Assembly: GCA_032718475.1 (NCBI GenBank)
Contig: JAUCBJ010000763.1
Span: forward strand, 1-59,966
Direction of reading: 5' to 3'
Length of the DNA: 59,966 nt
Origin: Nemertoderma westbladi
Taxonomy: Eukaryota; Xenacoelomorpha; Nemertodermatida; Nemertodermatidae
Under the pieces are notes generated by a model. It did not search any database, was not told where the DNA came from, and saw only the letters and a list, made by a program, of their open reading frames with translations. A program made the position numbers and the translations under genes. Each line of letters opens with the position of its first letter. Position 1 is the first letter of the stretch. Positions 19,561-30,171 of this stretch are shown piece after piece.

Positions 19561-20556
19561 CGCCGGCTGCTGAAGTGCTTATAGTACCTGAGTCTGAAAG
19601 GCAGGAGGCCGATAAAATAATGGAGTTTTTAGTGGCAGTTGTTCGTAATGTCAGAATACAATAATAGCACAATCAGGATATAATAATAGCAAGGTTACTG
19701 TCGACGACGGTTGAAACCGTCTTGCTTCCACAGCTCTACACAAACCAAATGAACAACAGATAATAAATGCAACGTTTATATTACTAACACATTTGGAACA
19801 TTGGAACTTGCTGTGTGGCCTGGCCAATGGATGCATCCCAATTAGATGGTGTTCTGCCCCACCATTGGCTGACCTATCCCTTCTTCGATTGGCACTCCCT
19901 GTTCCCTCATGCCCACGTGCTAGCCCCTCTTGTCCCCCTGAGATGGCTTGTAGCCTCTTATCTCTACTTGTGGCTGGCAATGTGTATCGCCTTCGTTGGT
20001 TATTAGGTGACATTATATTGCTAATGTCACCTAGCCAACTATAACTGGTAAAAGCCACTTTCCCCATTTTCCGCTGGGTAGTCCAGGGAATTGGATTCGC
20101 TTACAAATAACGTAAGTAGCATTTTTCCAAAATCCACTTTTTCTGGGTCAAAAAATGCGCTCTATCTAATGGTATAAACGAGAACACCGTATATACTCTA
20201 GTTATCGAGATATTCAATGTAAAAAGGCCGTAAGTCACACATATGTATAGGGCCTGCCTAGTGTTACAAAGGAAAAAGAGCCTAAGTGCAATACAAAAGA
20301 CATAAAATAGAGGATTTCAAATCTGAAAATTGATTGGGCGAGATCTGTTTGTATGCATTTTTATTAATTACCCGAAGAAGCCCTGATGGGAGAAAGCTTT
20401 TAATTTAACTGTTGTTATAAATTCCATTAGTCACCTGAGGTCAACCCACCCTACCCTAACTGTTTAATATGAGAATGCCTTCTTAGGTGGCAGGTGCTTT
20501 AAGCGAGTTCGTTTTTAGTTTTCGAGTTATCACTGTCTACCGTTCTGACCGTCAAG
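19561..20556. other. Unassigned sequence with a 30-nt hairpin
   Basis: Open frames on both strands overlap at 19651-20067 but neither has a recognisable domain. A perfect 12-bp inverted repeat TAGGTGACATTA / TAATGTCACCTA lies at 20004-20015 and 20022-20033 with a 6-base loop. No tRNA or known ncRNA shape was recognised. Confidence 0.4.
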
Positions 20557-20982
20557 ATGTAAGTTTAAACTGATTGCCAGGGCGGCCAGACCAATAGTCA
20601 GCTAGATAAGATAATAGCAATTGTCTGGAATATGTCATTATTTGTTAACGTTTAATTAACTTTAACATTAATTAAGCGTTAATCATTACAGTTGTTTTTA
20701 TATTATTGTCAGTTGTTTGTGATTTTTTAACGTTAAACATACAATATATTTCAACCATCCAAACTGATTGTCAATAATATGTCATTTTTTAACGTACAAT
20801 ATATTTTGACGATCCTAATACTTACTTACCGTTTAAAATTAACGTTAATTTGCGTTAATTTTTAACGTAAAAAGAGCGGCCAAACTAACGTTATTTATAT
20901 GTATTTTTACGTTAATAAATTAACGTTGGCATTGTCAGAAAATAACGTATATTAGTGCATTATTAACGTTAAATTGTTTGCA
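20557..20982 (+). other. Intron-like, AACGTTAA-rich stretch
   Basis: Bounded by a good donor-like word (AT|GTAAGTTT at 20555-20564) and an acceptor-like word (TTGTTTGCAG at 20973-20982). The interior is AT-rich, with at least eight AACGTTA/TAACGTT words. The putative downstream exon is open for only about 43 codons, so no gene is claimed. Confidence 0.25.
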
Positions 20983-22604
20983 GGGTAATGAAAATGTTTA
21001 CATTCTTTAGGAATGTATTAGTAATCGTTAACAAACAGATTAAGAAACAGTTAAAGAAACAGCTGGTAAATTTCGTCATGTTAGTTACAGACGCTAGAGG
21101 GCATAAGTTTATACTTTCTCCAACACCTTAGAACAATGTTGGCCTTTTTAGAGTAGTTCGCGAATTGCACAAAAACGACACAATTTTGCCGCAAAAGATT
21201 TAACAGGTGCTGCATGAAAGACCCACACAAATTCTACTTCGAAAATTTCTAAACTTTTGACAGACTATTTGTCTGCCAAGTTTTGTTACATTTCATCGAG
21301 GATTGATCGAGTTATTAACGTTCAAAATTGAACACAGCAGAAAATAGTGACAGAACAACAGAACGACAGGTTGAATATTTGTACCCCTATGCTAAAGCTC
21401 ACTTACTTCGTGGCTCGCCACACAGTTGTAGGTGCCACGTGCAATTATGCCTTGTGGGAATTCTTGACGTCTTCAGATAACCTCCTTAAAGTAAAGCAAG
21501 TTATTTTTGTATTAGATAACACTTTAGTTCGTCATTACATTACCTTATTAAATTACTCGAGACATAATTTTTTAATATTATACATAGAGCTGCTGCATGA
21601 GGGAAACAGGCAACAACTTGTAGCCTAATGGATGGGTGTAGTGTGGAAGATCATCCGTGGTGGTGAACGGGCATTCCTTGGCTTAATAAGCCTAACAAAT
21701 TTTACCATTCTTATTTTACAAATTGAATAATTGAGTGATAGAATCATACAATATGGCATCATTTGAAGCTAGAACTAATAACTCTTGTCAATTAAAATAT
21801 TATATTATTTAATGAGTCCCATGCCTTCTGTCAAAAAGTATGAAAGAATTAATTTAATGGAAGCCTCATGATTGCAATGTTCCCATCATTAAAACGATCA
21901 GTTCATAAAAGTGGCTTATAGATAAGTGTGCAGAGTGGGAGGGGTTGAGTGGGTGGATATTTTGTGTGGATGCAGGAGAATAATGTACTGATATTATTAA
22001 ATGTTTAGAGGTGATATGCGGATATATTCACCTGAAACAAAATAAACCATATAATTGCTCAGGCCGAAGGCCGAGGATTTTATACAAGCATCGAACATTA
22101 TAATTATACATGAAATAATACGAAATAATTGTACATGGATTTTGGCAGAAGTGGCATAGATATTTAATGGGTTTTAGTATATTGGTATATCATATGGTAT
22201 ATTTGGCCATTTGATAACCAATCACAACAAAAATATACCGAGATTCAGGATTTGGAGGCAACTAGATAGCTTTGTAATTGAATATAATGTAACAGAATAT
22301 GAAATATATAATAAAGTTTTGGTGAGTGTAAAACTGAAAACACCAGGCACAACCCAAAGGCTCTTCTCTCTTGGCTATTACATGTAAAACAGGTATGTCG
22401 CCACACTAACTTCCAAGAGAGCACACTCCATAACTACCCAATATTTTTTTACATTTACATTTTTAGTCATTTAATTAAAAAATAATGTAATTTTTTTTTT
22501 AACTTCTTACAGTTTTATGATTTAAGCCGGTCCCCAGTGTGCTATTTTTTTGGTGCTGGTTTTAATTCAACATTCATAATCACAAGCGAAGTTATTATTC
22601 CATT
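20983..22604. other. No gene seen
   Basis: AT-rich sequence with only short frames (longest about 93 codons at 21347-21628, no domain). A gtggctcgccacac hairpin word at about 21409 resembles those at 25522 and 28353. Confidence 0.5.
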
Positions 22605-23255
22605 ATTACCATACTACTACTACTACTAGGATCGGCATGCTGCATTGCAGCTGCATTTTTAAGAATGCTGTGCCGGCTTGTCGACAAAATTGCGCCGCCA
22701 CAACTCCCTATCACCCATGACATTTGCTAGATCATCCGCATCTTCAAGGCCAGTGTCCTTTAATATGCGTCTCAAGAAAGTCATGGGCTGTCCACCATGC
22801 TTATTCACTCCATGAGGCTGCTAAAGTACAAGATTATTCACTGGCTGGTCCTCACGGCGAAAGCAATGTCCTGCAAAGCGGAGGCGGCTTTGTTCTACTG
22901 TCAAGCTTGGGGGAACCAATGAGACACCTTATATAGAGTCTGGTTAGAGATGTGTGCATTGTACATGACACAATGAACCCGACGCCGCATTCTTGTGAAT
23001 GTGCCATCCAGAGATTTGGTATCCTCAGCAGTTAGACCCCGGCATGGACTCCCATAGAGGAGTACTGGAACTACTGCTGCTCTAAATAATCGGACCTTAA
23101 GTTTTCGATAAATTCTGTGTGACTTCCAAATCCTGGAAAGCTCATTTACAATATTGCTGCCCATGCCTTTCCCTTACGTAATCGAAGGTCGACTGACTTC
23201 CGGATCCATGATCCCAGGTAACAGAAGTTGTCCGCATGCTCAAGTATAACATCCT
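22605..23255 (-). mobile_element. 5'-truncated LINE copy, (TAG)n tail
   Basis: Minus-strand copy of the 15.6-kb LINE family. The tail appears on the plus strand as repeated tac/act at 22610-22629. The frame reads DNFCYLGSWIRKS, KLKVRLFRAAVVPVLLYGS and ISNQTLYK before frameshifts near 22900 and 23165 break it. Only the thumb and C-terminal region remain; truncation is near 23255. Confidence 0.85.
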
Positions 23256-24157
23256 TTGAACTTACTATTACTGTATTTAATTAGTGCACATTCAATGTAT
23301 TAAATGCATGATATTCATTCAGTAACTTGCAATGGCATCGACATCAATTTTAAATTCCCTGGTTTTATCCCAAAATCGAAAACCACCCTTAACAACTTCG
23401 GATGGCTGTTTTGTAGAATTCCCGCCATATAGGCCTATACTGTACACTCAATACTATTTATGTGTTAAGTTGTTTGAAGTTTATTTACTGACGCATAAAA
23501 TAAAAGTAGGTTGTAGTAACATTATGGTATTGTAGGGACATGGGATTGGTGGTATCTCGTATCATGGAACGTGTATTAAAAAGTATAATTACCGCATCTT
23601 AAAATAGGCTTTAGATCGATAGGGACATATAGGTGTCGTGTTCGAACTTAAATCTAAAAGCACCTCATAAAATATTTATAGTTCAATTTCGGCAGTAAAA
23701 ATCACATCATAACAAAAAGATAGAATGCAAACAGTTCTATTTTAAAATATAATTTCATAACGAAAAGGGTAGATTGCACTGAATTCTTATAATATATTCA
23801 CCAGATTGCCTATTGTAAAACACTACATTGCTTACTGTAAAACACCAGCCTGTATTCTAGAACTACTACCAACGAATTATTATGATACTTGAACCGATTA
23901 CCTTTGGACAAAGTATTCAAATATTACGCTGGTTTTCGTTTCTTTCACAGTTTATATATATATTATATATATTATTGTCATGCCATGAAAAACATTATTA
24001 TGAACATTATCAAAATTACACAGAAACACGAACATTATCAAAAATCATACAGAAACATGACCAGTATTAAATTTCTATTTCAAATGAATATCCAAATAAC
24101 AACGAATGTACCGTTAAATAACCTAATTAAATTAATTGCTTTCACGGAATAATAGCA
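23256..24157. other. AT-rich, no gene seen
   Basis: Two overlapping short frames at 23882-24152 are AT-driven (Ile/Tyr/Asn-rich) with no domain. Nothing else is recognised. Confidence 0.5.
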
Positions 24158-26009
24158 TTAGGTGAATGTCGCTAAAATCTCAGAAATATAGAGGCACAAT
24201 TTATATCTGTCAATGTTGTCAAGGTCGCTTATGGCTACAGCTTGAATGTTATATTTCGAACGTATAGGGAGTGTTATTTCGCAAACGAACAACACATGTG
24301 TTTCGTCCTGAATGTCCCTATTTGTACACGGACAGACACGACGTGCGCGGGGAGTTCTAGACCGCCGTCCAGTCTCCATCTTGAGATAATGACTTGAAAG
24401 TCTTAATCTTGTAAAGCTTACACGTAGATTGTCAGGTAGGTAGGTATACATTATTTGCACCATATATGTTTTGTCTTACTAAATTATTGTTGAATGACAG
24501 ATACGTCATAAGCTTAGTATGAGTACTGGCGTTACTACGTATATACGCTTTGGTTGCATTAATATCTGCCTGAATAAAATTAATAGACGCAGATAGGCAA
24601 TCGTCTAATATCTTTATTCCTGGCGTATGAACACTGAATTTCGTAAGAAAAAGTTTTCTCTGATGTGATATTAACGCATCTACACGAGGTAAACCTAACT
24701 CCGCTAGACACACATGGTTACTCGTACTCAATCTACCCTAACTAACAGCTTAATGCATTTTATATATAAAGTGGCAACACCCTTATAAGAACCCTTTAAC
24801 CAAGTTTCGCAGCCATATAAAATCGAAGCTAAGAGGCAATAATGGTGAAAAACTTTTAGTTTCCGAGCAAAAGGCATATCATAGTTGCGGTGTAGAAATG
24901 CAGAAAACTTTAATACATTAGACTGCTTCGCTTTTATATGGGCTGCTAAATCTACAGTAAAATTATGACCATCAGTGAACAACGAGCCTAGGTAGGTATA
25001 TTCTGTACAATATTCAAAAACAAAACCATTCACCACTAATGGTAATTTATCGGAATCCTCCCCATTAAATGTCATGAATTTCGTTTTATTTTTATTAAGA
25101 GCCATATTGAATTCTGCACAGAACCCCATTAGTATACCTAACTTAAGGAGAGTCATTTCCCTGGATGTCGCCTAAATCACAGTGTCGTCCATGAAAAGTA
25201 AGCAATGTAAGACACCTAGAAAGCTGTCTTCAATAAATGCACCTTTTAACCTAGTAATTAAGCTATTAACGTAAAACACAAACAATATACAGCTGCTTGG
25301 TGCACCCTGCTTTACACCAATAAAAAAACCAATAATACATGACGTAAATATGAACTTTGTAACCCTATAACTTGCTATCAAAGCATATAGCATTTGCTTA
25401 CTACATCCTGCACGTCTCAACTCCTCTATTAGCTTCTTACGTGAACATTTATCATATGCCTTTACAAAGTCTATATGGACGACAAATAAAGTGAGTTTTG
25501 GGCTGCAATGGGCTGACCAATGTGGCTCGCCCCACAACCCTCAGCCTCGCATTCCACCTTCAGAAAATATAAATATTACAATACCCGATTTTATTTAAAT
25601 AATAACCCCCTAATATGTGGCTGTGTAATTAATATTTATATCTATTTTATTTACTTTTACTATAATGTGCTTCCTATTACTGTATTAATTTTTATAAACT
25701 ACTTATTTTACTTATTCGTTGGATAAATGAAATGCCTTTATATCATAAAGTGAGTTTTGATTTCCTTGCAAAATCTATAATTAACCGCAAAGCTAGTATG
25801 TGCTCGAGACAACCATGCTTACGCTGAGCTCCTGCCTGCTCTTTGTCTGGCTGCCACCATAAGCCTATACACCTGGCAATAATAGAGTCATACAACTTAG
25901 CCAGGGTATCTACAACACTTATCCCTCTATAGTTATTACAATCAGAAACAGGACCACGCACCTGAAACATCAGGACCTGAAACAATATGCTCGTCCGGAG
26001 TCTCATCAT
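24158..26009 (-). pseudogene. LINE reverse transcriptase and C-terminal domain
   Basis: Begins within RT at CNNYRGISVVDTLAKLYDSII, then QRKHGCLEHILALRLII. Beyond the SINE-like insert it continues with FVVHIDFVKAYDKCSR (A motif), GVKQGAPSSCILF (B motif) and FMDDTVI (catalytic M-DD). Later frames give NKTKFMTFNG, YLGSLF and LLASILYGCETW. Near 24300-24350 a CPCTNRDIQDETHVLFVC element (Cys/His, like the C-terminal finger of several LINE clades) is followed by the end at 24158. Frameshifts at about 25165, 24730 and 24450. Confidence 0.85.
25501..25744. mobile_element. SINE-like insertion with 15-bp target duplication
   Basis: A 244-bp segment interrupts the RT frame and is flanked by perfect 15-bp copies of ATAAAGTGAGTTTTG (25486-25500 and 25745-25759). 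Removing it restores the RT reading. It is GC-richer at its left end (gtggctcgccccac hairpin at 25522-25535) and AT-rich at the right. No clear tRNA A/B boxes are seen, so it could be a SINE head of other origin or a 5'-truncated LINE end. Confidence 0.85.
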
Positions 26010-26039
26010 ATATATATCATAGATCTATCTAATAAGGAT

Positions 26040-26587
26040 GCTGCACTTGCTTGAGAAAGCAACATTTATCAGCAACATTTATACATAATTCCAGGGGACC
26101 ATGATCTGATGGAAAACTCATGCACTGGTTAGTACATAGTGAGACAATATGTGGTAGAAGTTGGCCAATTATTTCCTTCCCGATATGACAGCTTTGTATC
26201 AATTAGGGCAGTAGGTAAAGACGTTAAGTTATTAACCAGAACCAGATTAGCATGAACGCACAATTTGCTCAGTTCCTTCCCTCTGCGATTCCGAGTTGGG
26301 TCACATGGTGAGTAATTATATATATTTCCCTGTGATAGGGATGCATCTGGTTTACCGAAACGTCCATTCAGATCTCCAATAACGCAAAAGGATGTGTCAC
26401 AAGCTGATAGGATTCGACCCTGTATGCAACTTATTGTTTCAGGCCTGTGGTAAGGTGAGTCAGGTGGAGTGATGTAACAACCGCCAAAAAATACACTAGG
26501 TAAGAAATCAAATGATAATAAAAAGAATAAAACGAAATCATTATCCAACTTGTCCCGCATGCCATTTATGTTCCAGGAGCATATAGC
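26040..26587 (-). pseudogene. LINE APE-type endonuclease fragment
   Basis: Contains FGGCYITPP, FCVIGDLNGRFG (the GDxN catalytic block), RRGKELSKLC and LVLVNN, then after a frameshift FPSDHGPLEL, the terminal SDHxP motif with the catalytic His. The N-terminal catalytic Glu region is missing, because the preceding sequence passes almost directly into ORF1. Role in a live element: nicking target DNA for primed reverse transcription. Confidence 0.8.
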
Positions 26588-26599
26588 TAATCGATCTGT

Positions 26600-27535
26600 T
26601 GGACTATTGGCACAGTTTCTAAAAAAGAAGGCCTGAAGTGATCTCTCTCCACTCCATCCCGTAGAAGAGCTCGGCGATTGAAATCATAATGGATAGCGCA
26701 ACCAATGCGTTGGATATTGCATTGTTTCCTCTTCTCATCTTCTTCCTTGGACTTGATACGTACGAACTCCTTACGAATTGCTGGCTGGCTGTCTGGCTTT
26801 ATAAAAACTTTCTTTAATTCGTTGCTGCCTTTAGGATTGACTTCCGATTCGCTGCTGATGGAGCAAGTGAGACCAAAAAGGGCGAGGTTTATTTCCCTTC
26901 TTGGTACCAAGTCGACGGGCAGAAAATTCTTTCAGTGGATGCCCGATTGCTTCCATGATATTCTCGCATTTACCTCTATCATCATCACACTCATTAGTTA
27001 TTCCTTCGGGATTTTCCAACAAGCTGACACCAAGGATAACAATATTGCGGGCGCGTTGGGAGCGATCTACTGATTCATTAAATCGTTGTTGGTTGGCAAT
27101 AGCTTCCCGTAGCATCTTGTTTTCTTCTTTCAGCTTATCTAATTCAACTTGCTGTCTGTCCTGGCGATTAATGATCTTACTATTTTCAATGTGTAGCTGT
27201 TTATTGTTGTTTTCTACTCCGATCAGCCGGTTGTTGATTTTTCCTATCTGAAGATTGACATCCTGAATTTGCTTCTCTATCCATTCTTGGTTTAGGTCGA
27301 TACGTTGTTGGGAACTCATTAGTGTTGTAACCCAAGTTGGAGTGGTACTGGTACTACTGGATTGGTCAAAGTCGGTAGTTGACACATCGGAATTGGACCT
27401 ATTGGATCGGGAAGTCAGCCGAGTAGAATTAGTAATGTTGCCTCCCGTTGACAAACGCCGCTCCCGACAAAGGCAGCATAGTCCTGTATTGCTTAACCTT
27501 GATTGAACGGTATTGCAGTCCACACACTTTGGCAT
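26600..27535 (-). pseudogene. LINE ORF1 (zinc finger, coiled coil, RRM-like)
   Basis: The ATG at 27535 opens with MPKCVDC...GLCCLCRER, a four-Cys finger of CX2C...CX2C type. A Ser/Thr-rich linker is followed by a long heptad region (residues about 85-160, with KLKEENKMLREAI). Next comes ARNIVILGV, the first beta strand of the LINE ORF1 RRM. The frame shifts near 26880 and continues as KKVFIKPDSQPAIRKEFV, a block common in CR1/L2-type ORF1 proteins. Role: RNA-binding chaperone of the LINE ribonucleoprotein. Degenerate. Confidence 0.75.
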
Positions 27536-27989
27536 TATACTGTTATATTGCTATTTCAGTAGTAGAAGTATAGACAGTGCCTGACAGCTGTCTCTGGTAC
27601 GAAAAATATTTCATTTACATCTCCCACTCAGAACTGCAACTGCCTACTAACTTTTATGTTAGAATTGTTACTGTTACTGTTGCTAAGGTAGAGCGTTATA
27701 GGTTAGGGGTACAAGTTCCTGGGGCGCGTCGCACAGAACGCGAACTTGAGCAAGTTCGAAACAAGTTCGATTTGAACTGGAGTCAAAAGTTCGAGAGGTA
27801 TTTGCCCGTAACTTTCAAAAATATTAGAGTAACCATAAAAATGCCCATACAAAATTTGGTTGAAAATGATTAAAATCTTCAAAAGTTATTTACGAATGAA
27901 TTTTTCCTTGCAGACAGACAGACAGACGGACAGACAGTCAGACAGACGGACATGATCTTTTGCCCTATTTACTAATTATAATTGTGCGC
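27536..27989. repeat. Spacer with (CAGA)n microsatellite
   Basis: Mostly unassigned; a 98-codon frame at 27577-27873 has no recognisable domain. A cagacagacagacagacgga-type microsatellite occupies 27911-27951. Confidence 0.8.
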
Positions 27990-27992
27990 TAA

Positions 27993-28337
27993 AGGCCTGT
28001 TTACACGTGGCAACTTTTAGAGCAACTTTCTCAGCAATTTGTAGAGCAACTTAGGTTGCTGATCAAGTTGCTCCGTGTAAACACGTAAAAAAGTTGCCGT
28101 AAGGTATTTGCATTGGCGAATTAAAGCGGGATAATCAAATTAAATTATCAAAAACTAGCTAGTAGATAAAATGACTCATTATTTTACAGTCAAACTAGCC
28201 AAGTTGCTCTAAAAGTTGCCAGCCAAGTTGCTGGTAAAGTTGCCACGTGTAAACAGCGATTAAATTAAGTTGCTCCAAAAAAAAGTTGCTAGTTGCCGAG
28301 AAAGTTGCTCTAAAAGTTGCCACGTGTAAACAGGCCT
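27993..28337. mobile_element. PIF/Harbinger-like MITE, 345 bp
   Basis: Ends in AGGCCTGTTTACACGTGGCA and its inverse; the inverted repeats match for about 45 bp with a single mismatch. Flanked by TAA on both sides (27990-27992 and 28338-28340), the 3-bp duplication of PIF/Harbinger elements. The interior repeats aagttgct/agcaactt words in both directions, so the whole element can fold. No coding capacity. Confidence 0.85.
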
Positions 28338-28340
28338 TAA

Positions 28341-29261
28341 GGCTCTGACTGCGTGGCTAGCCCCACATTTATTATTATTATTAAAATAAAAAGTAACAGA
28401 CTATTGTTTATTAACATTATTGTAATTTTTACACATCATTATTTATTTTATGTGATAACTATAATATACTCCATCAACTCCTGCAGATATTTTGCATAAA
28501 AGTGCGCAATAAGAAAATAACGGCGGTTCCTGCGGTGTATTTATTTTGCAGGTTATCTATTATTGAATATGAATATCTGTAAAATACATTCATAATATGA
28601 ATGTTTCAGATTACAAATTATTCAGCAATCAATAGTGTTATTAAAGCATGGGCTTCCTTTGCAATGTAGCGGTAATGACAATATTAATTGTTTTTGACCT
28701 ATTCTCGACTTGTCAATGCATTTGGTCAGAATTCAATAAAAATTGTAGGAGAATGGAAAAAATATGTAGGTAGAATATAAATCCAATTATGCTATATTCA
28801 AGAAGCTCTTTGAAGTATTTGAAAAATTACTGGTCAAATTCGGAAATTGGTGAAATTCGAATAAGCCTCTGATAAGAATATGGGAACCTACTATTCCCCA
28901 TTCAGTCATTATCTAGACACGATTTGATGACAAGTGGTGTCCTTTGCACTTTCTAATATCATTGTACTGTACCTAAAAAGAATATTAGTAAGTCATCAGT
29001 CAACTGACCAAGTCGATTCGCCCCAGGTTCATATGCCCATAAAATGTGGGGCGGATCGACTTGGGGCGAAAAGGTCGGGGGCGAATCGACCCGTACCCGT
29101 CCTTCATTGAGACACACGTCACATTCCTTATTGTGACGGACTATTTTGTATATAATGATGCAATGCCTCCTGCCAGAAAAATATTTACACTACTACCTCC
29201 TGGACATACAATACAAAATTCATACCAATAACACACAAATTTGACCGATCTTATGAACACC
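28341..29261. other. Unassigned, with a 17-bp inverted repeat
   Basis: AT-rich sequence. CCAAGTCGATTCGCCCC at 29008-29024 pairs with GGGGCGGATCGACTTGG at 29048-29064 with one mismatch, and ggggcgaatcgac recurs at about 29080. Nothing coding is supported. Confidence 0.5.
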
Positions 29262-29550
29262 TAACTAGAATATGCCCCAATTATCTGGAATCTAAACCCC
29301 TCAACCATAAAAATAGACCGCTTAAACCTTGGATTACAAATTGCTTACTACATTCAATTCGAAATATAAGTAAATTATACCGTAACTACTTACATAACCA
29401 CTCAGACTCAAACAAAAAAAAATTCAATACGTACAGAAACTAATTAACATCAACACTCGGTGCAGCAGAAAAAAATTATTACGCAAAACAATTTGAAATG
29501 AACGGATCTGGCCGACGTAAAATATTTTCAACCGAAAAACAATCTATAGT
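29262..29550 (+). pseudogene. LINE fragment between endonuclease and RT
   Basis: One plus-strand frame, with a single TAA, reads KPWITNCLLHSIRNISKLYR, then FNTYRN, then LGAAEKNYYAKQFE. This is the conserved helical linker between APE endonuclease and RT in CR1/L2/RTE-type LINEs. It is only about 90 codons and ends abruptly near 29550. Confidence 0.75.
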
Positions 29551-30171
29551 TCAGGGTGCGCACTACTGGGGCGCGGCGTGGGCTAATTTAATTTTATAAT
29601 TTTATCCGAGAATATCTAAAATAATAAGTATGAATACCAAATAGTCTAAAGCTGGGTCAAACAGATGTCGATAGTACCGGATTACCAAGGCTTTTAGTTT
29701 TTAGAAGTAAAAGTGTCTGAGTCTGTACTACATACCGAGCTACACATTCTGAAAGATTGTCCTCTTCTAAAGAACGATCGGGATTCCATTCACCCATTCC
29801 GCATAACGTCTCTCAATGACTTGCAAAACCCTCACACAATAGGCTTAGTACACCGCGCACTATGTGTGATCTAAGGCCATATTGGCTAAAATGCCAATAA
29901 GGTTCTCATATTTATTTATTTAGTTGTATCCATGTATATTTAGTTATTTATTTATGTATTCTAATCAATGTTCGTACTGTAGTGTCTGTATAACGTTAAT
30001 TATTGAACCATTCGGTAGTGAATTGCAAATTGTTTATATTATCCGCAATATATAATGCAATATATTAACCAGACAATGTAACGGTACCTTCATATATTTT
30101 GTGTTCTTGCGGTGCGTCTTTTCTTTATATGTTGTTACATATACAATGTCAATAAATATCTAATCTAATCT
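29551..30171. other. Unassigned; possible LINE 3' end
   Basis: No coding. The stretch from about 29870 (ccatattggctaaaatgcca) to the aataaatatctaatctaatc at about 30150 looks like a LINE 3' UTR with a short tandem tail, lying just before the next LINE. Confidence 0.4.

Larger units (their letters stand above)
24158..27535 (-). mobile_element. Decayed LINE with ORF1, APE endonuclease and RT
   Basis: A nearly full-length minus-strand LINE, distinct from the (TAG)n family. Reading leftward: ORF1 with N-terminal zinc finger, coiled coil and RRM-like part (27535-26600); endonuclease (26587-26040); RT (26009 to about 24730); and a C-terminal Cys/His element (about 24320). Several frameshifts disrupt it. 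The normal linker between endonuclease and RT is missing, so there is an internal deletion near 26020. A SINE-like element sits inside RT at 25501-25744. Confidence 0.85.

Noticed and set aside
19651-20067. 138-codon minus-strand ORF
   Set aside because: Overlaps open plus-strand frames of similar size, has no recognisable domain and no supporting neighbours.
20555-21131. Two-exon small gene using the splice-like signals
   Set aside because: The first exon would contribute only AT of the start codon and the second ends after about 43 codons without a domain.
27577-27873. 98-codon plus-strand ORF
   Set aside because: No domain, directly precedes a microsatellite, and no promoter or neighbour supports it.
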